Part shown: one piece after another, positions 52,175-59,541 of the stretch | How the letters are laid out: each line of letters opens with the position of its first letter | Numbering within the stretch: position 1 is the first letter of the stretch | NCBI RefSeq assembly: GCF_024347335.1 | Contig: NZ_AP025463.1 | Location: 558,001 to 622,000 of the forward strand | Length of the DNA: 64,000 nt | From: Vibrio celticus | GTDB taxonomy: Bacteria > Pseudomonadota > Gammaproteobacteria > Enterobacterales > Vibrionaceae | Direction: 5' to 3' | Translations under genes and position numbers: made by a program | Notes under the pieces: model-generated | What the model saw: only the letters and a program-made list of their open reading frames with translations | Told to the model about the DNA's origin: nothing | Databases searched by the model: none

Positions 52175-54151
52175 TTGAGTGACATGGCAAAAAATTTAAT
52201 TCTGTGGCTTGTTATCGCGGTAGTGTTGATGTCGGTATTCCAGAGCTTCGGCCCTGGGGAAAGTAACGGCAGAGCAGTAGATTACACCACGTTTGTACAG
52301 GAAGTTGGCCAAGGCCAGATTCAAGACGCACAGTTCAATAACAGCGAAATCACTTTCACACGTCGTGGTGGTGGTTCTAAGTATGTAACTTACATGCCTG
52401 TTTATGATCAAAAGCTTCTTGATGACTTAATTAATCAAAACGTAAAAGTTCAGGGTACACCACCTGAAGAGCAGAGCTTGCTTGGCACTATCTTCATCTC
52501 ATGGTTCCCAATGATCTTACTGATTGGTGTATGGATTTTCTTCATGCGTCAAATGCAAGGCGGCGGCGGCGGTAAAGGCGCGATGTCTTTCGGTAAGAGT
52601 AAAGCTCGAATGATGAGCGAAGAACAAATCAAAACGATGTTTGCTGATGTTGCTGGTTGTGACGAAGCAAAAGAAGACGTGAAAGAGCTCGTGGACTACC
52701 TTCGTGACCCAAGCCGCTTCCAAAAGCTAGGTGGTAAGATCCCGACAGGTATCCTGTTGGTTGGTCCTCCTGGTACCGGTAAAACATTGCTTGCAAAAGC
52801 GATTGCTGGTGAAGCGAAAGTACCGTTCTTTACTATCTCTGGTTCTGACTTCGTTGAAATGTTTGTTGGTGTTGGTGCATCTCGTGTGCGTGACATGTTC
52901 GAACAAGCGAAGAAAGCGGCACCTTGTATCATCTTTATCGATGAAATCGATGCTGTAGGTCGTCAACGTGGCGCTGGTGTTGGTGGTGGTCACGATGAAC
53001 GTGAACAAACACTGAACCAGATGCTGGTTGAGATGGATGGTTTCGAAGGTAACGAAGGTATTATCGTTATCGCTGCGACTAACCGTCCAGACGTACTAGA
53101 CCCTGCATTACTTCGTCCTGGTCGTTTTGACCGTCAAGTTGTGGTTGGTCTACCGGATGTACGTGGTCGTGAACAGATTCTTAAAGTACACATGCGTAAA
53201 GTGCCACTATCAGGTGATGTTGAACCATCGTTGATCGCTCGTGGTACTCCAGGCTTCTCTGGTGCAGATCTTGCGAACCTTGTGAACGAAGCGGCGCTAT
53301 TTGCTGCTCGTGGTAACAAGCGCAATGTATCTATGGTTGAGTTTGAACTTGCGAAAGACAAAATTATGATGGGTGCAGAGCGCCGTTCAATGGTTATGTC
53401 TGAAGAAGTGAAAGAGTCAACGGCTTACCACGAAGCGGGTCACGCAATTGTTGGTCGTTTGGTGCCGGAACACGATCCAGTGTACAAGGTGTCAATCATT
53501 CCACGTGGTCGTGCGCTTGGTGTAACTATGTACCTACCTGAGCAAGATCGCGTAAGCATGTCTCGCCAACATCTAGAATCAATGATCTCTAGCTTGTACG
53601 GTGGTCGTCTTGCTGAAGAACTTATCTACGGTAAAGACAAAGTTTCGACTGGTGCGTCTAACGATATCGAGCGTGCAACTGATATTGCTCGTAAGATGGT
53701 AACGCAGTGGGGCTTCTCTGAAAAACTGGGTCCTCTTCTATATGCTGAAGAAGAAGGCGAAGTTTTCCTAGGTCGTGGTATGAGCCAAGCGAAACATGTT
53801 TCTGACGATACGACTAAGCTGATCGATGAAGAAATTCGTATTCTAATAGACCGCAACTATGCTCGTGCGAAGCAAATTCTTGAAGAGAACATGGATATCA
53901 TGCACTCGATGAAAGACGCGCTAATGAAGTTTGAAACGATTGATGCAGGTCAGATTGATGACTTGATGGAACGTAAAGACGACATTCGTGAGCCAGCTGG
54001 TTGGGGTGATCAGGCGAAAGCAGAACCTGCGAAGGAAGAAGCTAAACCTGAAGCGAAATCAGAAGAAGCAACAGCTGAACCAAAAGCTAAAGAGTCGAAA
54101 ATTGAAGAAGTTAAATCTGAAACAGATGATGTTCAAAACAAAGATTCTTAA
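52175..54151 (+). CDS. ftsH: ATP-dependent zinc metalloprotease FtsH
   Basis: 658-residue membrane-anchored AAA protease. TM helices lie at about 7-25 and 108-127, flanking a periplasmic domain. Walker A GPPGTGKT begins at residue 197, Walker B is IIFIDEIDAVG, and the SRH ends in RPGRFDR. The zinc site is H419-E-A-G-H423. The last about 55 residues are a Lys/Glu/Ala-rich tail. The TTG at 52175 is favoured over the ATG at 52184 because GAGAGG sits 8 nt before it and 17 nt before the ATG. Confidence 0.95.
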   Translation: MSDMAKNLILWLVIAVVLMSVFQSFGPGESNGRAVDYTTFVQEVGQGQIQDAQFNNSEITFTRRGGGSKYVTYMPVYDQKLLDDLINQNVKVQGTPPEEQSLLGTIFISWFPMILLIGVWIFFMRQMQGGGGGKGAMSFGKSKARMMSEEQIKTMFADVAGCDEAKEDVKELVDYLRDPSRFQKLGGKIPTGILLVGPPGTGKTLLAKAIAGEAKVPFFTISGSDFVEMFVGVGASRVRDMFEQAKKAAPCIIFIDEIDAVGRQRGAGVGGGHDEREQTLNQMLVEMDGFEGNEGIIVIAATNRPDVLDPALLRPGRFDRQVVVGLPDVRGREQILKVHMRKVPLSGDVEPSLIARGTPGFSGADLANLVNEAALFAARGNKRNVSMVEFELAKDKIMMGAERRSMVMSEEVKESTAYHEAGHAIVGRLVPEHDPVYKVSIIPRGRALGVTMYLPEQDRVSMSRQHLESMISSLYGGRLAEELIYGKDKVSTGASNDIERATDIARKMVTQWGFSEKLGPLLYAEEEGEVFLGRGMSQAKHVSDDTTKLIDEEIRILIDRNYARAKQILEENMDIMHSMKDALMKFETIDAGQIDDLMERKDDIREPAGWGDQAKAEPAKEEAKPEAKSEEATAEPKAKESKIEEVKSETDDVQNKDS

Positions 54152-54168
54152 TTGCTAAGCTTTAAATT

Positions 54169-54196
54169 AAAACCCTGAGTACGCTCAGGGTTTTTC
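54169..54196 (+). terminator. Terminator of ftsH
   Basis: AAAACCCTGAG-TACG-CTCAGGGTTTTT is a perfect stem with T-tract, 44 bp before folP. Confidence 0.88.
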
Positions 54197-54239
54197 TGTT
54201 TCTAGCCCAAGATGTTTTTACCTTTAAGACCCGCCTTCC

Positions 54240-55070
54240 ATGATATTAAAAGCACATAATAAAACGCTCGTTTTAGACCGCCCACATGTGATGGGTATTC
54301 TCAATGTTACGCCTGACTCTTTCTCTGATGGCGGAAAATTCAATTCATTAGATAATGCTCTACTGCAAGCAGAGCGAATGATTCAAGCTGGTGTTAGCAT
54401 TATTGACATTGGTGGTGAGTCAACTCGCCCGGGAGCACCTGATGTACCTTTAGAAGAAGAGCTCGCTCGCGTTATACCTGCCATTAAAGCAATTCGCGCT
54501 AAGTTTGATGTGTGGATCTCCATTGATACCAGTAAAGCTGAAGTGATGCGCCAAGCCGTTGAAGCGGGGGCTGATTTGATCAATGATGTGCGCGCACTGC
54601 AAGAGCCCGGAGCTCTAGAAGCGGCCGCCGATGCTAATGTGCCAGTTTGCCTGATGCACATGAAAGGTCAGCCAAGAACCATGCAAGCCAACCCAAATTA
54701 CGATGATGTCCTAACGGATGTTGAAGCGTTCTTAAAAGAAAGGGTGGAGGCTTGTGAGGCTGTTGGTATATCAAAAGATCAGCTGATTCTGGATCCTGGT
54801 TTTGGTTTTGGTAAAACCATTGAGCATAATTACCACCTATTAGCGCACCTTGAAAAATTTCACACGCTTGGGTTGCCAGTCTTAGCGGGGATGTCGAGAA
54901 AGTCGATGATCTTTAAGCTACTAGACAAAGCTCCAGCCGATTGCATGGTCGCTAGCGTCACTTGCGCGACTATCGCAGCAATCAAAGGCGCACAAATTAT
55001 TCGCGTTCACGATGTTGAAGATACATTGGAAGCGATGAAAATAATCGAAGTGATGAATAACAATCACTAA
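54240..55070 (+). CDS. folP: Dihydropteroate synthase
   Basis: 276-residue TIM-barrel enzyme that joins pterin pyrophosphate with p-aminobenzoate in folate synthesis; it is the sulfonamide target. VMGILNVTPDSFSDGG is the pterin-binding signature and IDIGGESTRPGA the loop-2 signature. LDPGFGFGKT lies later. It is followed by glmM 21 bp downstream, the usual folP-glmM pair. Confidence 0.95.
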   Translation: MILKAHNKTLVLDRPHVMGILNVTPDSFSDGGKFNSLDNALLQAERMIQAGVSIIDIGGESTRPGAPDVPLEEELARVIPAIKAIRAKFDVWISIDTSKAEVMRQAVEAGADLINDVRALQEPGALEAAADANVPVCLMHMKGQPRTMQANPNYDDVLTDVEAFLKERVEACEAVGISKDQLILDPGFGFGKTIEHNYHLLAHLEKFHTLGLPVLAGMSRKSMIFKLLDKAPADCMVASVTCATIAAIKGAQIIRVHDVEDTLEAMKIIEVMNNNH

Positions 55071-55091
55071 TCATAATTAAGGAAAATCAAT

Positions 55092-56432
55092 ATGTCTGAT
55101 AAGAGACGTTACTTCGGCACAGATGGTGTACGTGGCAAAGTTGGCCAGTACCCGATTACACCTGATTTTGTTCTGAAGCTTGGCTGGGCTGCGGGTCGTG
55201 TTCTTGCGAAGCAGGGCACAAAGAAAGTCATCATTGGTAAAGATACTCGTATCTCTGGCTACATGCTTGAGTCTGCGCTAGAAGCTGGCCTTGCTGCTGC
55301 TGGTCTTCAGGCTACGTTTACTGGCCCAATGCCAACACCTGCTGTTGCTTACCTAACTCAAACTTTCCGCGCTGAAGCGGGTATTGTTATCTCTGCATCG
55401 CACAACCCTTACTACGATAACGGTATCAAGTTCTTCTCTTCTGAGGGAACAAAACTGCCAGACGATATCGAGTTGGCAATTGAAGCAGAGTTGGATAAAG
55501 ACATCGAATGTGTTGATTCTTCTGAGCTAGGTAAAGCAGTACGTTTGAACGATGCAGCTGGTCGTTACATCGAGTTCTGTAAAAGTACGTTCCCACATAA
55601 AATGACACTGGCCGGCATGAAGATCGTTATCGATTGTGCTCATGGTGCGACTTACCACATTGCACCTGCTGTATTTAAAGAGTTGGGGGCTGAGGTTGTT
55701 GCGATTGGTGTTGAGCCAAACGGTACTAACATCAACCACGAAGTCGGTGCGACGGATGTACGTGCTCTGCAAGCAAAAGTGGTTGAAGAGAAAGCGGCCT
55801 TAGGCCTTGGCTTTGATGGCGATGGTGACCGTATCATCATGGTTGACGAGCTAGGTAACAAAGTTGATGGTGACCAAATCGCTTACATCATTGCTCGTGA
55901 TGCACTGCGTCGCGGTGAGTTGAAAGGTGGCGTTGTTGGTACACTAATGACCAACCTTGGTATGGAAAATGGCCTTAAGCAGTTAGGTATTCCGTTTGTC
56001 CGTGCTGCTGTTGGTGACCGTTACGTAATGGAACAGCTTCTTGCTAAAGGCTGGAAGATCGGCGCTGAAAACTCAGGGCACGTTATCCTACTGGATAAAG
56101 TGACGACGGGTGATGCTATCGTTGCTGCTCTACAAGTGTTGGCGTCAGTTGTTGATAGCGAAATGACACTGAATGAGCTGTCTCAAGGCATGACGTTGTA
56201 CCCTCAAGTTTTAGAAAACGTTCGTTTCAGTGGAGATTCAAACCCACTTGAAGCCGAAGCGGTGAAAGCAGCGGTTGTTGAAGTAGAAGCAGAGCTTGGC
56301 GAGAAAGGCCGTGTGCTATTACGCAAGTCTGGTACCGAGCCACTGCTGCGTGTCATGGTTGAAGGCGAAGATGCAGAGCTTGTTCAAGCGTCTGCGCTTA
56401 AGATTGCAGATGCAGTAAAAGCAAACTGCTAA
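55092..56432 (+). CDS. glmM: Phosphoglucosamine mutase
   Basis: 446 residues. The phosphorylated serine is S103 in ISASHNPYYDNG, the metal loop is GFDGDGDRIIMVD, the sugar loop is GAENSGHVI, and the phosphate loop is RKSGTEPLLRVM. It makes glucosamine-1-P for UDP-GlcNAc and murein. It is distinct in sequence and context from the phosphohexomutase of the chitin operon in this same window. Confidence 0.96.
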   Translation: MSDKRRYFGTDGVRGKVGQYPITPDFVLKLGWAAGRVLAKQGTKKVIIGKDTRISGYMLESALEAGLAAAGLQATFTGPMPTPAVAYLTQTFRAEAGIVISASHNPYYDNGIKFFSSEGTKLPDDIELAIEAELDKDIECVDSSELGKAVRLNDAAGRYIEFCKSTFPHKMTLAGMKIVIDCAHGATYHIAPAVFKELGAEVVAIGVEPNGTNINHEVGATDVRALQAKVVEEKAALGLGFDGDGDRIIMVDELGNKVDGDQIAYIIARDALRRGELKGGVVGTLMTNLGMENGLKQLGIPFVRAAVGDRYVMEQLLAKGWKIGAENSGHVILLDKVTTGDAIVAALQVLASVVDSEMTLNELSQGMTLYPQVLENVRFSGDSNPLEAEAVKAAVVEVEAELGEKGRVLLRKSGTEPLLRVMVEGEDAELVQASALKIADAVKANC

Positions 56433-56498
56433 TTTAACCTTTTACTTAGCTGGCGCAACGAATAGCGCCCGTGATTAGAAGTGATTGAGTTATCTCAC

Positions 56499-56546
56499 GG
56501 TCAAAAGATATAACGGTCAAGAGATATAAAGGTCAAAAGAGACGTA
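56499..56546 (+). repeat. Three tandem 16-bp repeats after glmM
   Basis: Units start at 56499, 56515 and 56531 with GGTCAAAAGATATAAC, GGTCAAGAGATATAAA and GGTCAAAAGAGACGTA. The third unit forms the ascending arm of the glmM terminator. The first two could pair with the same descending arm. Confidence 0.8.
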
Positions 56547-56578
56547 AATGAGTTTTGTGTCGCTTTTGACCTTTTTTT
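56528..56578 (+). terminator. Terminator of glmM with triplicated upstream arm
   Basis: AAAGGTCAAAAG pairs with CTTTTGACCTTT, and an inner GAC/GTC extends the stem. A T-tract follows at 56572-56578. Confidence 0.85.
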
Positions 56579-56620
56579 GACCATTCACTTGGTAAAGGCT
56601 TATTTTTTAGCAAATTCTCC

Positions 56621-56649
56621 TTGTCAGCCATCGTCGCATTCGCTAGTAT
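56621..56649 (+). promoter_or_regulatory. Promoter of secG
   Basis: TTGTCA (56621-56626) and TAGTAT (56644-56649) have a 17-bp spacer. The start would be about 87 nt before the secG ATG. Confidence 0.45.
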
Positions 56650-56742
56650 TGCTCGGCCTTCAGTTAGGAGGTCGCTAGCCTTGTTCTTAAAAATAGTTTT
56701 TTGAACGGCGCTGGCTCAACAATTAGGAACATAGGTGGAAAA

Positions 56743-57075
56743 ATGTTTACAGTTCTACTTGTGATTTACCTGTTGGCAGCGCTTGGTGTAATTGGCCTAG
56801 TGTTGATTCAACAAGGTAAAGGCGCAGATATGGGAGCCTCTTTCGGTGCTGGCGCTTCAAACACTGTGTTTGGTGCTGGTGGCTCAGGAAATTTCCTTAC
56901 CCGAATGACTGCAATTTTTGCAACTACATTTTTTATCCTTAGCTTAGTGCTTGGTAATATGTCTACACATAAAACTGAGTCACAATGGATTGACCCGACC
57001 CAAGGTCAGGTAATTCAACAAGCTGATGATGCAGTGAGTGAAGTTCCGGCGCAAGGCGACGAAATTCCACAATAA
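56743..57075 (+). CDS. secG: Preprotein translocase subunit SecG
   Basis: 110 residues with two membrane helices (about 2-22 and 52-73). The conserved LIQQGKGADMGASFGAGASNTVFGAGGSGNFLTR loop joins them. The ATG at 56743 gives the family start MFTVLLVIYLL; an alternative start 42 bp upstream adds an unrelated stretch. It assists SecYEG. The Gln/Asp-rich C-terminal tail is variable in the family. Confidence 0.95.
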   Translation: MFTVLLVIYLLAALGVIGLVLIQQGKGADMGASFGAGASNTVFGAGGSGNFLTRMTAIFATTFFILSLVLGNMSTHKTESQWIDPTQGQVIQQADDAVSEVPAQGDEIPQ

Positions 57076-57091
57076 TCTGTAAAGATTTGAT

Positions 57092-57176
57092 GCCGAGATG
57101 GTGAAATTGGTAGACACGCTAGCATGAGGTGCTAGTGCCTTAGGGTGTGAGGGTTCGAGTCCCTCTCTCGGCACCA
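57092..57176 (+). tRNA. tRNA-Leu(GAG)
   Basis: 85 nt including an encoded CCA. The acceptor stem GCCGAGA pairs with TCTCGGC. The anticodon stem CTAGC/GCTAG encloses loop ATGAGGT with anticodon GAG. A long variable arm and the TTCGAGT T-loop identify a class II leucine tRNA. It lies 16 bp after secG and is probably read through from it. Confidence 0.95.
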
Positions 57177-57187
57177 TGTTTACAAAC

Positions 57188-57215
57188 TTGTAAAACATCT
57201 TGTTGGGCGTATAAT
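57188..57215 (+). promoter_or_regulatory. Promoter of tRNA-fMet
   Basis: TTGTAA (57188-57193) and a perfect TATAAT (57210-57215) lie 16 bp apart, with a GC-containing discriminator GCTCGC after the -10. The tRNA begins about 8 nt after the predicted start. Confidence 0.55.
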
Positions 57216-57229
57216 GCTCGCAAGTCGGA

Positions 57230-57306
<77 letters not shown>

Positions 57307-57540
57307 ATTTCAATGCTATTATATAGCTTGTATTGGTAGCAAGTTTGCACAGTGTGAACCTCACTGTGAGTTAAGTGCGATATCGAATATGATGGTACTT
57401 AACATATAAGGGTCCAGCAACAAAAACCCCGGCTTATACGGGGTTTTTTGTTATCTAAGCATTTGTAACTGTATTTAGATAATGTTTGCTTGGAATTTAA
57501 ATTGGGCTTTGAGCCCTTTTTTTGTTTCTGGAGTGGTTAA
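57307..57540 (+). other. Leader region of the rimP-nusA-infB operon
   Basis: No gene. It contains a GTTAAGT/ACTTAAC dyad (about 57370-57403), then the tRNA terminator and a T-rich run before the rimP ribosome-binding site (CTGGAGTGG). Confidence 0.5.
57422..57449 (+). terminator. Terminator after tRNA-fMet
   Basis: AAAAACCCCG-GCTTATA-CGGGGTTTTTT is a perfect stem with T-tract. It may be only partial, since rimP follows within 100 bp. Confidence 0.87.
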
Positions 57541-57996
57541 ATGACTGGTTTAGAAAGACAACTTACTGAAATGCTTGACGCTCCAGTAGCAGCATCAGGT
57601 TATGAGTTAGTTGGATTAGAATTTATTCGTGCTGGTGAGCACTCAACGCTACGTATTTACATCGATTCACCAAACGGTATCAATGTAGATGATTGCGCTG
57701 AAGTTAGTCACCAAGTAAGTGCCGTAATGGACGTTGAAGATCCAATTTCAGTGGCTTATAACCTTGAAGTGTCTTCACCAGGTTTAGAGAGACCACTGTT
57801 CAAAGCAGAGCATTACCAACAATTTATTGGTCACGAGGTAAGCATCGTTTTGAAAATGGCTGTCGGCAACCGTCGTAAATGGAAAGGTGATATCCAATCT
57901 ATCGAAGGCGAGACAGTGAAAGTATTGGTTGAAGGACAAGAAGAAGAATTCGTCCTGAGCAATATTGCGAAAGCTAACCTGATCCCTAAATTTTAG
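57541..57996 (+). CDS. rimP: Ribosome maturation factor RimP
   Basis: 151 residues, two domains: an alpha-beta N-domain with GYELVGLEFIRAGEHSTLRIYID and NVDDCAEVSHQVSAVMDVEDPI, then an SH3-like C-domain after YNLEVSSPGLERPL. It acts in 30S maturation. It is first in the operon, 35 bp before nusA. Confidence 0.95.
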   Translation: MTGLERQLTEMLDAPVAASGYELVGLEFIRAGEHSTLRIYIDSPNGINVDDCAEVSHQVSAVMDVEDPISVAYNLEVSSPGLERPLFKAEHYQQFIGHEVSIVLKMAVGNRRKWKGDIQSIEGETVKVLVEGQEEEFVLSNIAKANLIPKF

Positions 57997-58031
57997 TTCT
58001 CCTAGAGAGAAGAGCTTAAGAGGCTAGATTA

Positions 58032-59519
58032 ATGAACAAAGAAATTTTGGCGGTAGTAGAAGCTGTTTCAAATGAGAAAGCAGTTCCTCGTGAGCGTATT
58101 TTTGAAGCGCTTGAAATCGCGCTTGCAACGGCAACAAAAAAGAAAAGCGAACTAGAAATCGAAGTTCGTGTTGAAATTGACCGTAAAACGGGTGATTTCG
58201 AAACTTTCCGTCGTTGGGAAGCTGTTGAGGAAGTTGAATTCCCAACAAAAGAAATCTCTATTGAAGCTGCAAAGTACGATGACCCAGAGATCGAACTTGG
58301 CGGTTTCATTGAAGATGATATCGAATCAGTAACGTTTGACCGTATTACGACTCAAACGGCTAAGCAAGTTATCGTACAGAAAGTACGTGAAGCTGAACGC
58401 GCTCAAATCGTTGAGCAGTTCATCGATAACGAAGGCGAGCTAGTAACTGGCGCAGTTAAGAAAGTTAACCGTGACACTGTTATCCTAGACCTAGGTAACA
58501 ACGCTGAAGCGGTAATCCTTCGTGATGACCAACTTCCTCGTGAAAACTTCCGTCCAGGTGACCGTGTTCGTGGTCTTCTTTACGCAGTTAAACCAGAAGC
58601 TCGTGGTTTCCAGCTTTTCGTTACTCGTTCGAAGCCAGAAATGCTAGCTGAACTATTCCGTGTTGAAGTGCCTGAGATTGGTGAAGAGCTAATTGAACTT
58701 AAAGGTGCTGCACGTGACGCTGGTTCTCGTGCTAAAATCGCTGTGAAAACAAACGACAAACGTATTGACCCAGTTGGTGCGTGTGTTGGTATGCGTGGCG
58801 CACGTGTACAAGCTGTTTCTAACGATCTTGGTGGTGAGCGTATCGATATCGTTCTTTGGGATGATAACCCGGCTCAATTCGTAATCAACGCAATGGCTCC
58901 TGCTGATGTTGCTTCAATCATCGTTGATGAAGACGCACACTCTATGGATATCGCTGTTGAAGCGGATAACCTAGCACAAGCGATTGGCCGTAGCGGTCAA
59001 AACGTACGTCTAGCTTCTCAACTTACTGGTTGGGAACTGAACGTAATGACTGTTGCTGATCTTGAGAAGAAGCACCAAGAAGAAGCAGTTGCTTCTATTG
59101 AAAACTTCATGAAGCACCTAGACATTGAAGAAGACTTTGCTCAAATGCTTGTTGAAGAAGGTTTCTCTACGCTTGAAGAAGTAGCATACGTTCCTGTGAA
59201 CGAGCTTCTTGAAGTAGATGGTCTAGACGAAGGTATCGTTGAAGAACTACGTAACCGCGCAAAAGACGCACTGACTACTCTAGCGCTAGCGAAAGAAGAA
59301 ACTTTCGACGGTGTTGAGCCTGCTGAAGACTTACTTGCACTTGAAGGTCTTGAGCGTGAAATGGCTTACAAGCTAGCAGCAAAAGGCGTTGCGACATTGG
59401 AAGACCTAGCTGACCAAGGCGTTGATGAACTAGAAGGCATCGAAGACCTAACTGCAGAACGTGCAGGCGAGCTAATTATGGCTGCGCGTAACATCTGTTG
59501 GTTCGGCGACGAAGAATAA
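58032..59519 (+). CDS. nusA: Transcription termination/antitermination factor NusA
   Basis: 495 residues in the gammaproteobacterial layout: an N-terminal RNAP-binding domain (1-about 125), S1 domain (VTGAVKKVNRDTVILDLG), two KH domains (DPVGACVGMRGARVQAV and AIGRSGQNVRLAS), and two acidic C-terminal repeats (MLVEEGFSTLEEVAYV and KLAAKGVATLEDLADQ) that bind the alpha-CTD and lambda N in E. coli. It is followed by infB after 22 bp. Confidence 0.97.
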   Translation: MNKEILAVVEAVSNEKAVPRERIFEALEIALATATKKKSELEIEVRVEIDRKTGDFETFRRWEAVEEVEFPTKEISIEAAKYDDPEIELGGFIEDDIESVTFDRITTQTAKQVIVQKVREAERAQIVEQFIDNEGELVTGAVKKVNRDTVILDLGNNAEAVILRDDQLPRENFRPGDRVRGLLYAVKPEARGFQLFVTRSKPEMLAELFRVEVPEIGEELIELKGAARDAGSRAKIAVKTNDKRIDPVGACVGMRGARVQAVSNDLGGERIDIVLWDDNPAQFVINAMAPADVASIIVDEDAHSMDIAVEADNLAQAIGRSGQNVRLASQLTGWELNVMTVADLEKKHQEEAVASIENFMKHLDIEEDFAQMLVEEGFSTLEEVAYVPVNELLEVDGLDEGIVEELRNRAKDALTTLALAKEETFDGVEPAEDLLALEGLEREMAYKLAAKGVATLEDLADQGVDELEGIEDLTAERAGELIMAARNICWFGDEE

Positions 59520-59541
59520 TTCAGCAAGGAGAGAAAGCGGT

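Noticed and set aside
56499..56546. Short regularly spaced repeats as a CRISPR remnant
   Set aside because: The units are tandem without spacers, few, and one is a terminator arm. No cas gene is present.
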